Assembly (NCBI RefSeq): GCF_020748185.1
Contig: NZ_JAHZMO010000019.1
Location: forward strand, 1 to 58,109
Length of the DNA: 58,109 nucleotides
DNA from: Terrisporobacter petrolearius
Lineage (GTDB): Bacteria; Bacillota; Clostridia; Peptostreptococcales; Peptostreptococcaceae
Direction: 5' to 3'
The number at the start of each line of letters is the position of its first letter. The stretch's first letter is position 1. A program made the translations under genes and the position numbers. Positions 46,762 to 55,656 of the stretch are shown in pieces. The notes under the pieces were generated by a model. It saw nothing but the letters and a program-made list of their open reading frames with translations. It made no database searches and was not told the origin of the DNA.

Positions 46762-47000
46762 TAGAAATATAAATAAAAATTTTTAAAAAAATAAAATATT
46801 ACAAAAAATAAATATATATATATATATATATAAAAATTCATAATACCAAATCTAAAAATACATAACTTTTACTATTCATTAAAAACACCCACAAAATAAA
46901 ACAAAAACTATTAAAACAAAATAGAGTCATCATAATAAATTATTAAAATATATATTACTATGTTGATTTATATGAAATCATATAAACAAATATTTTAAAA

Positions 47001-47016
47001 ATGTAAACGGTTACAT
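47001..47016. promoter_or_regulatory. LacI/CcpA-type operator (cre-like palindrome)
   Basis: ATGTAAACGGTTACAT: 6-bp perfect arms around the central ACGG, matching the cre/LacI-family pattern TGWAANCGNTNWCA. It lies about 235 bp after the likely transcription start and 130 bp before the gene, so a bound regulator would act as a roadblock. The remaining part of the 46542-47145 gap is very AT-rich, with a TA run at 46811-46831. Confidence 0.75.
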
Positions 47017-47145
47017 AGGGATTTAATTTCTCGCTTCTTTTCTTATGGAGAGTGTATCTTTTGGAAGATTCACTGTAAACAACTTGGAGTTGAGATTTAA
47101 ATATAAATAAGTTAATAGAATTATTGTTTATTAGGAGGAGTATCT

Positions 47146-48291
47146 ATGGAGGGCTTTAAATTAACAAAAGAACAATTACTACAAAAGGAATTGTTTTACA
47201 GATTTTCAGAGAATGAAATTAGACCAATAGCTAGAGATATGGACGAAGCGGAAGAGTATTCTCAAGAATTAATTAAAAAACTACAAAAAGCTGGTATGTT
47301 TGGAATTCCTTACTCTCGTGAGTATGGAGGACAAGGATCAGATGTTTTAACTTATGCACTATGCATGGAAGAAGTTTCAAAAATAGATGCAAGTACAGGG
47401 ATAACAATATCTGTTCATACATCTCTGGCTTGTGCATGTATAAATGAATTTGGATCAGAAGAGCAGAAACAAAAGCATTTAAGACCATTAGTTGATGGAA
47501 GTAAGATCGGGTGCTTTGGTCTTACAGAACCCAATGCAGGAACTGATGCATCTGGAGTTCAAACAGAAGCAATTTTAGATGGAGATGAGTATGTACTTAG
47601 TGGCTCAAAAATATTTACTACAAATTCTGGTTTTGCTGATACTTTTGTAATATTTGCCTTAACAGATAAATCTAAAGGACCTAAGGGAATGTCTGCATTT
47701 ATAGTAGATAGAAATTCAAAAGGGCTTTCAGTAGGAAAAAATATACCTCGTATGGGAATAAGAGCTGCTTCAAACTGTGAAGTTGCTATAGAAAATGTTC
47801 GTGTCCCTAAAGAGAATTTATTAGGTAAAGAAGGTAAAGGATACAAGATAGCTATGACAGCTCTTGGTGGAGGGCGTATAGGAATAGGTGCCCAAGCTGT
47901 TGGTATAGCTCAAGGATGCATAAATGAGACTGTGAAATATGTAAAAGAAAGAAAGCAATTTAATCAGAGAATATCACAATTCCAAAACACACAATTTAAA
48001 CTTGCTGAATTACAAACAAAGGTTGATGCTGCAAGGTTAATGGTGTGGAGAGCCGCTGTGGCAAAAGATAATAAGGAAAATTATGCTCCTCTTGCTGCAA
48101 TGTGTAAACTATATGCTTCAGGAGTAGCAAATGATGTAGCTAGAGAGTGTGTTCAACTATTTGGAGGATACGGTTATTCTAGAGAGTATCCAGTAGAAAG
48201 AGCTTTAAGAGATGCTAAGATAACAGAAATATACGAAGGTACATCAGAAGCTATGAAAATGATAATTTCTGGTTCAATGAAAATAAAATAA
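47146..48291 (+). CDS. Acyl-CoA dehydrogenase, probably butyryl-CoA dehydrogenase
   Basis: 381-residue FAD enzyme. Substrate/FAD motif CFGLTEPNAGTDASG near residue 125, GSKIFTTNSGFADTF near 155, GGGRIGIGAQAVGIAQG near 243, and catalytic Glu in ITEIYEGTSEAMKM near 366. With the EtfB/EtfA genes next in line it would reduce crotonyl-CoA to butyryl-CoA (possibly with electron bifurcation to ferredoxin). The nearby kal gene makes crotonyl-CoA, which supports this substrate. AGGAGGAGTATCT precedes the ATG. Confidence 0.92.
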   Translation: MEGFKLTKEQLLQKELFYRFSENEIRPIARDMDEAEEYSQELIKKLQKAGMFGIPYSREYGGQGSDVLTYALCMEEVSKIDASTGITISVHTSLACACINEFGSEEQKQKHLRPLVDGSKIGCFGLTEPNAGTDASGVQTEAILDGDEYVLSGSKIFTTNSGFADTFVIFALTDKSKGPKGMSAFIVDRNSKGLSVGKNIPRMGIRAASNCEVAIENVRVPKENLLGKEGKGYKIAMTALGGGRIGIGAQAVGIAQGCINETVKYVKERKQFNQRISQFQNTQFKLAELQTKVDAARLMVWRAAVAKDNKENYAPLAAMCKLYASGVANDVARECVQLFGGYGYSREYPVERALRDAKITEIYEGTSEAMKMIISGSMKIK

Positions 48292-48324
48292 ATAGCATAT
48301 AGGGATAAAAGGGGGAGTTTTACA

Positions 48325-49110
48325 ATGAAAATTGTTGTATGTATAAAACAAGTTCCAGATACAACAGAAGTAAAATTAGATCAAAAAACAAATACTCTTA
48401 TAAGAGATGGAGTTCCAAGTATAATAAATCCAGATGATAAGGCTGGTATAGAAACTGCATTAAGATTAAAAGAAAGTTTAGATGCAACAGTAACAGTTGT
48501 TTGTATGGGACCTCCACAAGCAGAAGTAGCATTAAGAGAAGCTTTGGCTATGGGATGTGATGATGCAGTATTATTATCAGATAGAAAATTTGGTGGATCT
48601 GATACCTTTGCAACAGCAACTATAATAGCTGCAGGACTTAAGTCTATAGATTATGACTTAATAATAACTGGTCGCCAAGCTATAGATGGGGATACAGCTC
48701 AAGTTGGACCTCAAATTGCTGAACAATTACAAATACCTCAAGTAACATATGCTGAAGAGGTAAAACAAGAAGAAGGAAAATTAATAATAAAAAGACAGTT
48801 TGAAGATAGATATCATATGATAAGAGTTTCAACTCCTTGTTTAATAACTACATTAGCTGAAACTACTAAACCTAGATATATGTCAGTTAGAGGAATAGTA
48901 GAAGCTCATGAAAAAGAAATAAAAGTCTTAGGATTTGAAGAGCTTAAAGAAAATTTCAATCCTGATAATATAGGATTAACAGGATCTCCAACTAATGTTT
49001 ATAAATCTTTTACTAAGCCATCAAAACAACCAGGTGTAATAGTTAATAAATCAGCAGATGAAGCTGTTACAGCAATAATGGAAAAATTAGTAGAAAAGCA
49101 CGTTTTATAA
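48325..49110 (+). CDS. etfB: Electron transfer flavoprotein beta subunit
   Basis: 261 residues. Begins KIVVCIKQVPDTTEVKLD; AMP/FAD-binding features GCDDAVLLSDRKFGGSDTFATA near residue 73 and ITGRQAIDGDTAQVGPQIAE near 113; the recognition loop KPRYMSVRGIVEAHEKEI (near 180) contacts the dehydrogenase. Pairs with EtfA to carry electrons for the upstream acyl-CoA dehydrogenase. AAGGGGGAGTTTT precedes the ATG; etfA follows after 19 bp. Confidence 0.96.
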   Translation: MKIVVCIKQVPDTTEVKLDQKTNTLIRDGVPSIINPDDKAGIETALRLKESLDATVTVVCMGPPQAEVALREALAMGCDDAVLLSDRKFGGSDTFATATIIAAGLKSIDYDLIITGRQAIDGDTAQVGPQIAEQLQIPQVTYAEEVKQEEGKLIIKRQFEDRYHMIRVSTPCLITTLAETTKPRYMSVRGIVEAHEKEIKVLGFEELKENFNPDNIGLTGSPTNVYKSFTKPSKQPGVIVNKSADEAVTAIMEKLVEKHVL

Positions 49111-49129
49111 ATAATAGGAGGAGAGTAAT

Positions 49130-50152
49130 ATGAGTAAAAATATTTATGTATTCATAGAACAAAGAGATGGAAAAATTCAAAAGGTTGGATATGAACTTAT
49201 TGGAGAATCAACAAGACTGGCTAAGGATTTAGGTCAAAAAGTAGTGGGAGTTTTATTAGGGCACAATATAGCTGATAAAGCTGAAATGATAATAAAGCAT
49301 GGAGCAGATGAGGTAGTGGTAGTGGATAACCCTATATTAGAAGAATATAGTACAGAACCATATACAAAAGCTTTATCTAAAATTATCAATGACTTAGAAC
49401 CAGAGATAGTATTGTTTGGAGCTACTTCAATAGGAAGAGATCTTGCACCAAGAATTGCAGGTAGAGTTCATACAGGTCTAACAGCAGATTGTACATCTTT
49501 ATCTATAGATGAAGAATCCAAGCTATTATTAATGACTCGCCCGGCTTTCGGTGGGAATATAATGGCTACCATAGTTTGCAAAAAACATAGACCACAGATG
49601 GCTACAATAAGACCAGGTGTTATGTCTACACTTGATATAGATATGGATAAAGAGGGAGAAATAAAATTATTTAATGTTGAATTTACAGATACAGATAAAA
49701 ATGTAGAAATACTTGAAGTTGTAAAAGAAAATAAAAAAGCTACTGATATAACAGCAGCAAAAGTTTTAGTTTCTGGAGGTCGTGGAATAGGTGGACCAGA
49801 AGGATTCAATATACTTAGAGAAGTTGCTAGTGAGTTAGGTGGGGAAGTGTCTTCTTCTAGAGCATGTGTTGATGCTGGTTGGATAGAGTCTACTAGACAA
49901 GTAGGCCAAACTGGTAAAACTGTAAGACCAAACTTATATCTAGCTTGTGGCATATCTGGAGCAATACAACACGTTGCAGGTATGGAAGAATCTGATTGTA
50001 TAATATCTATAAATAAAAATGATACGTCTGCAATTTTTAATGCATCAGATTTAGGAGTTGTAGGAGATTTAAAGGTTATACTACCTAAATTACTAAATGC
50101 AATCAAAGAGTACAAAAATAAGGATAAAGAAACTGTAGATAGTTTGGTATAA
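49130..50152 (+). CDS. etfA: Electron transfer flavoprotein alpha subunit
   Basis: 340 residues. N-terminal domain (VFIEQRDGKIQKVGYELIGE), then FAD-binding C-terminal domain with VSGGRGIGGPEGFNILREVA near residue 218, RQVGQTGKTVRPNLYLACGISGAIQH (split; near 260) and INKNDTSAIFNASDLGVVGD near 300. No N-terminal ferredoxin-like Fe-S extension, unlike some clostridial EtfA. AGGAGGAGAGTAAT precedes the ATG. Last gene of the acyl-CoA dehydrogenase-etfBA set; 135 bp separate it from kal. Confidence 0.96.
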   Translation: MSKNIYVFIEQRDGKIQKVGYELIGESTRLAKDLGQKVVGVLLGHNIADKAEMIIKHGADEVVVVDNPILEEYSTEPYTKALSKIINDLEPEIVLFGATSIGRDLAPRIAGRVHTGLTADCTSLSIDEESKLLLMTRPAFGGNIMATIVCKKHRPQMATIRPGVMSTLDIDMDKEGEIKLFNVEFTDTDKNVEILEVVKENKKATDITAAKVLVSGGRGIGGPEGFNILREVASELGGEVSSSRACVDAGWIESTRQVGQTGKTVRPNLYLACGISGAIQHVAGMEESDCIISINKNDTSAIFNASDLGVVGDLKVILPKLLNAIKEYKNKDKETVDSLV

Positions 50153-50287
50153 CTTACAATAAGCATTTATATAATTAAGGATTATTAAATTGGTTTATTA
50201 GAGTAAATAAGTTAAAAAGTACATATTTCTCTTAAAAAACTAAGTAATAATAAATAATGAATATAAAAAATTAAGGGGGATTTAGAA

Positions 50288-50692
50288 ATGGAAAAAATAA
50301 CATCAACAATAAGATTAAGAATGGCAGCTCATGATGCACATTATGGTGGAAATTTAGTAGATGGGGCTAGAATGGTTCAATTATTTGGGGATATAGCAAC
50401 AGAAATAATGATAAAATGTGATGGAGATGAAGGCTTATTTAGAGCATACGATAATATAGAATTTTTAGCACCAGTATATGCAGGAGATTTCATAGAAGCT
50501 TATGGCGAGTTGGAAAAATGCGGAAATACTTCGAGAATAATGAAAATGGAAGCTAGAAAAGTAATAGCTCCTAGAAGTGATATTAGTGATTCAGCTGCAG
50601 ATTTCTTAGAAGAGAGCGTAGTAGTGGCTAGAGCTCATGCAACTTGTGTAGTAAAAAAAGAATGTCAAAGAAGAACTGTAGAAAACGCATAA
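50288..50692 (+). CDS. kal: 3-Aminobutyryl-CoA ammonia-lyase
   Basis: Hot-dog-fold enzyme that removes ammonia from L-3-aminobutyryl-CoA to give crotonyl-CoA in lysine fermentation. 134 residues. [20 protein letters not shown] at residue 9, [20 protein letters not shown] near 46, [18 protein letters not shown] near 67 and a C-terminal [16 protein letters not shown]. The close relative beta-alanyl-CoA ammonia-lyase differs in the second half (no [13 protein letters not shown] stretch). The other lysine-fermentation genes are not beside it. AAGGGGGATTTAGAA precedes the ATG. Confidence 0.88.
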   Translation: MEKITSTIRLRMAAHDAHYGGNLVDGARMVQLFGDIATEIMIKCDGDEGLFRAYDNIEFLAPVYAGDFIEAYGELEKCGNTSRIMKMEARKVIAPRSDISDSAADFLEESVVVARAHATCVVKKECQRRTVENA

Positions 50693-50728
50693 TTAATTTA
50701 TAATTAACCCAACGAATATAAATTTTAT

Positions 50729-50777
50729 TATAAGCTCATATTGATAAAGTTGCACTTAATCAATATGAGCTTATTTT
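50729..50777. terminator. Bidirectional terminator between kal and the HAD gene
   Basis: ATAAGCTCATATTGAT pairs with ATCAATATGAGCTTAT; T-run on the plus strand. Confidence 0.9.
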
Positions 50778-51494
50778 TTAACTAATTTTAATAATAATAT
50801 CTAAGATATCAGTGGTTGCATAAGCTGTGAAGTCTGGTTTAACAATCCAATCACTAGGAGTGTTACCACTATAGCTTGCTGAAATACAGATTACTTTAGT
50901 ATTATACCCTTGGGATTTATAGAATTCTTCTGCATTTTTGCCAAAAATAGTATCTTCTTGATGATCACCAATATATACTAGAATACTGTCATCTAATGAA
51001 ATATCTAGCTTTTCAACGCATTTTAAAAATCCCATTGGATTTGGTTTTTGCTCAGTATATGAGATATCTTCGTACCCTATAATACTATGAAAGCATTTTT
51101 CAACATTATAATGTTTTAATGTATTATAAATATTTTTAGAACAATTTTGCGAGCATATACCATGTTTAATATTAGATAAATTATTTACAACATAATCCAT
51201 TTTATCAAACATATCAGGTAGTGTAGTGTCCTTTAACTGATAAGGGCTCCACAACTTACCAGCCTCATCTATTTGCTCATCTGTTAATCCATAAGCAAAC
51301 TTATATAATTCTCTCCAATTTTTATATTTATAATTTGCCTCTTCATAATTTTCAACAGATGTTAGAGCCTTTGGAAGATTATTATCCAAATCAGGTATAA
51401 AGTTTTTTAAAACCTCTTTAGTTACTTCTATGTTCTTTTTTACAGAATTAACCAGGGTACCATCGTAATCCCACAGTATAGCTGAAATTTTCAT
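50778..51494 (-). CDS. HAD-family hydrolase
   Basis: 238-residue phosphatase-type HAD protein. Motif I is LWDYDGTLVNS (nucleophile Asp near residue 9), a helical cap follows (about 20-95), motif II lies in KHGICSQNCSK near 113, a Lys in TEQKPNPMGFLKCVEKL near 150, and motif IV in VYIGDHQEDTIFGKNA near 172. The layout is of phosphoglycolate-phosphatase/beta-phosphoglucomutase type; substrate unknown. It stands alone on the minus strand. AGGAGTATTAATT precedes the ATG. Confidence 0.88.
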   Translation of the reverse strand: MKISAILWDYDGTLVNSVKKNIEVTKEVLKNFIPDLDNNLPKALTSVENYEEANYKYKNWRELYKFAYGLTDEQIDEAGKLWSPYQLKDTTLPDMFDKMDYVVNNLSNIKHGICSQNCSKNIYNTLKHYNVEKCFHSIIGYEDISYTEQKPNPMGFLKCVEKLDISLDDSILVYIGDHQEDTIFGKNAEEFYKSQGYNTKVICISASYSGNTPSDWIVKPDFTAYATTDILDIIIKIS

Positions 51495-51692
51495 AATTAA
51501 TACTCCTATTATATTTATATTTTATTAATTAAAATTAATATGACTTTACTAATAACTAAAATAATTGTAAATCAAGCAAAGAATAAGTGCACCACAATTT
51601 TTATTAATATATAAATAATAATTTGTAGATTACAGCAAACTATTTAGGGAATAAAAATAATAAAGATAGATTCACATGGAAGGAGAATTGTT

Positions 51693-52616
51693 ATGAAAAA
51701 GTTAGCAACATTTGCAGGAGGATGTTTTTGGTGCATGGTAAAACCTTTTGATGAGTATGAAGGTGTAGAATCTGTAATTTCAGGTTATACTGGTGGATAT
51801 ACACAAAATCCTACTTACGAAGATGTATGTACTGACTTAACAGGACATATTGAAGCTATACAAATTACATTTGATGATGAAATAATAAGTTATAAAGAAC
51901 TATTAGATATATATTGGAGTGTTATAGACCCTACTCAAGTAGGAGGACAATTTGCTGATAGGGGGCATCATTACAAGACAGTGATTTTTTATCATGATGA
52001 AAATCAAAGAAAAGAAGCAGAAAAATCTAAAGAGGAATTAGGACAAAGTGGACTATACAACAAGCCAATAGCAACAGAAATTAGAAAAGCAGAAGTTTTT
52101 TATGAAGCAGAAGACTATCATCAATATTATTATAAGAAAAATCCAGAGCATTATAATAGATACTACCAAGGTTCAGGAAGAGCAAAACATATTAAAAAAG
52201 TGTGGGCGAAGAAAAATCTTACACCACTTCAATATGAAGTAACTCAAAATTCTGCCACAGAGCCACCTTTTGAAAATGAATATTATGATAATTTTGAAGC
52301 AGGAATTTATGTGGATATTATAAGTGGAGAACCTTTATTTGCATCTAAGGATAAGTTTGAATCAGGTTGTGGATGGCCTAGTTTTGCAAAACCACTGGGA
52401 AAAGGAATACTAAATTTTTATGAAGATTATTCTCACAACATGGAAAGAGTAGAAGTTAAGGGGAATAAAAGTGGAGCTCATATGGGACATGTGTTTGAAG
52501 ATGGACCAGAAGAAATGGGAGGACTTAGATTTTGCATTAATTCTGCATCCTTAAGATTTATTCCAAAAGAAAAAATGAAAGACGAAGGATATGAAGAATA
52601 TTTGAAATACTTATAG
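51693..52616 (+). CDS. msrAB: Bifunctional peptide-methionine sulfoxide reductase MsrA/MsrB
   Basis: Repairs both diastereomers of methionine sulfoxide in oxidised proteins. 307 residues in one chain: MsrA (about 1-155) with catalytic Cys in FAGGCFWCM, then MsrB (about 175-305) with GCGWPSF near 222, [10 protein letters not shown] near 268 and catalytic Cys in [13 protein letters not shown] near 288. The two zinc-binding CxxC pairs of many MsrB proteins are missing here ([13 protein letters not shown] where one pair would be). No signal peptide. AAGGAGAATTGTT precedes the ATG. Confidence 0.95.
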   Translation: MKKLATFAGGCFWCMVKPFDEYEGVESVISGYTGGYTQNPTYEDVCTDLTGHIEAIQITFDDEIISYKELLDIYWSVIDPTQVGGQFADRGHHYKTVIFYHDENQRKEAEKSKEELGQSGLYNKPIATEIRKAEVFYEAEDYHQYYYKKNPEHYNRYYQGSGRAKHIKKVWAKKNLTPLQYEVTQNSATEPPFENEYYDNFEAGIYVDIISGEPLFASKDKFESGCGWPSFAKPLGKGILNFYEDYSHNMERVEVKGNKSGAHMGHVFEDGPEEMGGLRFCINSASLRFIPKEKMKDEGYEEYLKYL

Positions 52617-52740
52617 AGAAAAATAATAATAAAGAGTTGAATTTGTGGATAAAAGCAAAGTCTATTCGTTGTAAAATACACCATATTATGATAAACTAAA
52701 GGTTGAATATTTATTAATATCATAAATAGGAGGTTACATT

Positions 52741-52974
52741 ATGATAAATAATGTATTAATGGGGATACAACTTGTTTTAGCCGTATTCTTAATGTTAGTT
52801 ATCATGCCACAAGAAGGTAAAGATAACTTTAAATCGGATTTTAGTGGTGGAGGAGATGGTTCACAAGCTTACTTCAAACCAAAAGGAAAACAAGCATTTC
52901 TTTTAAAATCAACTAAGATAGTATCAGTACTATTTTTCATAAATGCAATAGCATTATTAATAGTAAACAAATAA
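52741..52974 (+). CDS. secG: Preprotein translocase subunit SecG
   Basis: 77 residues with two membrane helices (about 4-22 and 55-75) and a cytoplasmic loop rich in Gly/Ser/Lys (DFSGGGDGSQAYFKPKGKQ), the SecG pattern. The accessory subunit of SecYEG. AGGAGGTTACATT precedes the ATG. Unlike many Firmicutes, neither rnr nor smpB follows. Confidence 0.93.
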   Translation: MINNVLMGIQLVLAVFLMLVIMPQEGKDNFKSDFSGGGDGSQAYFKPKGKQAFLLKSTKIVSVLFFINAIALLIVNK

Positions 52975-53042
52975 TATTAAATAAATGGCCAAATTTAATA
53001 TTCAAAAACTTAAAGGTTAAATTTAATTTTTAAATGAAGAGG

Positions 53043-53073
53043 ATGATTATGCAAAAGCATAGTCATTTTTTTG
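53043..53073 (+). terminator. Terminator after secG
   Basis: ATGATTATGC-AAAA-GCATAGTCAT (one G-T pair) then seven T. Confidence 0.85.
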
Positions 53074-53121
53074 CTATAATATTAATATAATACTAAATTT
53101 ATAATAAAAAGGGAGAATATT

Positions 53122-53493
53122 ATGGCTGAAATAGATAATATTTTAGAATGGATCTTTATTTCAAAATGTAAAATACCAGAAGATATAGTAGATGTGCTAG
53201 CACCAGGGGAAGTAGCAGTTACAGCCTACAGAACTTTAAGGGATAGTGCAACATTTACAGACAAAAGAATAGTAATAAGAGACGTTCAAGGGTTAACAGG
53301 CAAGAAAGTTGAGATTTACTCCATACCATATTCATCAATAAACATGTGGTCAACAGAGACAGCAGGAATGTTGTTTGATTTAAGTGCAGAAGTAGAGATT
53401 TGGACAAGAGCAGGTCATATAAAAATAACATTGCAAAAAGGTGTAGATGTGAGAGAATTTGATAGACTTATTGCTCACTGTGTTTTAAGATAG
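53122..53493 (+). CDS. Bacterial PH-domain protein (PF08000 type)
   Basis: 123 residues, soluble. A single bacterial pleckstrin-homology-like domain: VLAPGEVAVTAYRTLRDSATFTDKRIVIRD broken over the first strands, then KVEIYSIPYSSINMWSTETAG near residue 68 and the C-terminal helix VDVREFDRLIAHCVL. Family function is unknown; members are often in oligomeric or membrane-associated complexes. AAAAGGGAGAATATT precedes the ATG. Monocistronic. Confidence 0.88.
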   Translation: MAEIDNILEWIFISKCKIPEDIVDVLAPGEVAVTAYRTLRDSATFTDKRIVIRDVQGLTGKKVEIYSIPYSSINMWSTETAGMLFDLSAEVEIWTRAGHIKITLQKGVDVREFDRLIAHCVLR

Positions 53494-53505
53494 AGAAATT
53501 TCAAG

Positions 53506-53543
53506 TAGATATCATACTAATATGTATGATATCTATTTTTTTG
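53506..53543 (+). terminator. Terminator after the PH-domain gene
   Basis: TAGATATCATAC/GTATGATATCTA perfect 12-bp stem with T-run. The following 250 bp to the PRD regulator are AT-rich without a clear signal. Confidence 0.9.
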
Positions 53544-53793
53544 TGGAAAAAAGTATTAGGTAACCTTTTGCATCTTATGATGAAATTAAAAACCTTTTTT
53601 ACATATACACAAGAACGTATAATAAAAATATAAGTATCTTACACAAGATTACATAATATTACATATACCGTGAATTGTGATAAAATATTAAAATATATTT
53701 ATATGATATATTTAAATATTCATTATAAAATGTTTATTAACTAAAGGTTAAAAATATATAATTTAAAGAGTTTGGGCAATGGGAGGTGTAATG

Positions 53794-55647
53794 ATGCGAA
53801 TATTAAATATTATTAATGATTTAGTTGATGCCAATAAATATTTGTCTATAGGATATTTTATGGATAGATACTCTGTATCTAAGAGAACAGTACAAAATGA
53901 TTTTTCTTATCTTACGAATATATCAAAGAAAAAAGGTTTTTCTCTAAATCAAAAAAGAGGTAGTGGATATCTTTTAGAAATAGAAAATCAATTAATATTT
54001 AATAATTTTATAAAAGAATTAAAACAAGTAAGTAATCAACCTAAGCTAAATGTTGAGAATATAATTGCTTTTATTGCTCTTAATGAAAATTATATAACAA
54101 TAGATAATTTAATAGAACAATTACAATCTAGTAGATCAGTAATAAAAGGCCACATGAAAGAGACAAATAATTACTTAAAGCAATATAATCTTACATTGGA
54201 GAGAAAAGCTCACTATGGAATAAAAATATGTAATGGAATGAAAGAACGCAGAAATTTACTTGTGGAACTTTACACAAATGAAAATGAAATCATAAAAAAA
54301 CATATTGATAGTGTTGTGGAAAACGATTTTAAAAATGTTGAAGATGAATTAATAAATGAACTTAAAGAAAAAAACTTAGTTATTAATTATATGGAGTTAA
54401 AAGAGATATTATCATGGCTAAAAATCACTATATATATAAATGAAAAATTCATTGAATTAGATGAAAATAATAATGATTTAGGAAAAGTAGAAGGCTCTAA
54501 TATTAAATTATTTGAATCAGACAAAGAAGATTTAATAAGTCTAATTAAAAGCAAGACAAGAAAAAAGGTTAAAAGAAGCGAGACTATAGATAATTTATCT
54601 AAGAACTTAGAATATTTTCTAACTGAATTTGATGAGAACAATAATACATTTTTCAATCATGATAATGAGTTTAAAAAAAGTTTGTTAAATCATGTTTCAT
54701 CTTTATTAGAAAGGTCTGCATTTAGTATATCATACAAAAATCCTATTATTGATGAAATACAAATAAAGTATCCAGTGGCATTTAATATAGCCATATTACT
54801 TGGCAAAATGCTTAATTCAAAATACCAAGTAGATATAAATCGTGATGAAATTGGATTTATTGCTACACATTTTGCTATGAATATGGAGAAGCAATTAGTT
54901 TATAAATTTAAAAAATATAACTCTATAGCAATTGTTTGTTCATCTGGAGGTGGAAGTGCTCAATTGATAAAGTTTAAAATAAGCGGTTTATTCAAAAATA
55001 CTGAGATAAGAACCTTTTCTATACTACAGGTAAAAGAAATGGAAGATTTTAATCCTGACATTATTTTTTCTATTTGTGAAATAGACACTAATTTAAAAGT
55101 ACCAGTTATATATATAAAAGAGCTTTTAGATGACTACGATATTTTAAGAATAAAAGAGTTAGTAATGTTTGAAAATTTTAATCAGTCACTTATACAAGAG
55201 AAAAAAACAGCTTTTATTAGTAAGTTCTTCAATATAGATTATTTTGATATAGATGAGAAATCTCTGGACTATATGAAATGTTTAGAACAAACTTCTAAAG
55301 ACATAGAAGAAGACAAAATAGGTGGAAGTAATTACTCTAAATATGTACTAAAAAGAGAAGGTTTTTCTTCAACTATATATTTAAATGGGGTAGCAATACC
55401 TCATCCAATAGAAATGAATGGTAACGAAAATTTAGTTGCTGTGAAAGTTCTGAAAAAACCAATAGAGTTTGAAGGAAAAAAGGTTTCCATTATATTTATG
55501 GTTTGTTTGAAGAAAGAAAGTTTAGAACTACACAAAAAAATAACAAATGATTTATATGAAGTCATGAGTGATGTTGAAACAGTACAATTACTTACAAAAG
55601 TTAAAACTTTTAAAGAATTTGTAGCAATAATTAATGAAAGAATATAG
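53794..55647 (+). CDS. PRD-domain transcriptional regulator/antiterminator (BglG/MtlR type)
   Basis: 617 residues in the order of Firmicute PTS regulators: two helix-turn-helix parts (about 1-150; YSVSKRTVQNDFSYL), two PRD modules (about 160-380; conserved His in FIATHFAMNMEKQL), an EIIB-like domain (about 385-470; IVCSSGGGSAQLIKF, where the usual Cys is at the start), and an EIIA-like domain (about 480-615; GFSSTIYLNGVAIPHPIEMNG with its His). It controls sugar-PTS genes by phosphorylation from PTS enzymes. The following PTS operon is its probable target. ATG 53794 follows GGGAGGTG. Confidence 0.9.
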   Translation: MRILNIINDLVDANKYLSIGYFMDRYSVSKRTVQNDFSYLTNISKKKGFSLNQKRGSGYLLEIENQLIFNNFIKELKQVSNQPKLNVENIIAFIALNENYITIDNLIEQLQSSRSVIKGHMKETNNYLKQYNLTLERKAHYGIKICNGMKERRNLLVELYTNENEIIKKHIDSVVENDFKNVEDELINELKEKNLVINYMELKEILSWLKITIYINEKFIELDENNNDLGKVEGSNIKLFESDKEDLISLIKSKTRKKVKRSETIDNLSKNLEYFLTEFDENNNTFFNHDNEFKKSLLNHVSSLLERSAFSISYKNPIIDEIQIKYPVAFNIAILLGKMLNSKYQVDINRDEIGFIATHFAMNMEKQLVYKFKKYNSIAIVCSSGGGSAQLIKFKISGLFKNTEIRTFSILQVKEMEDFNPDIIFSICEIDTNLKVPVIYIKELLDDYDILRIKELVMFENFNQSLIQEKKTAFISKFFNIDYFDIDEKSLDYMKCLEQTSKDIEEDKIGGSNYSKYVLKREGFSSTIYLNGVAIPHPIEMNGNENLVAVKVLKKPIEFEGKKVSIIFMVCLKKESLELHKKITNDLYEVMSDVETVQLLTKVKTFKEFVAIINERI

Positions 55648-55656
55648 AGGTTTGTA

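Noticed and set aside
46811..46831. TA dinucleotide run in the acyl-CoA dehydrogenase leader
   Set aside because: Ordinary low-complexity AT sequence in a very AT-rich gap; no further structure tied to it.
49468..50166. 232-codon open frame on the minus strand opposite etfA
   Set aside because: Shadow of etfA; composition (Ser/Pro/Thr/Ile) is an artefact of the codon bias on the real strand.
52741..53121. tmRNA or rnr/smpB locus after secG
   Set aside because: The sequence after secG goes straight to a terminator and an unrelated PH-domain gene.
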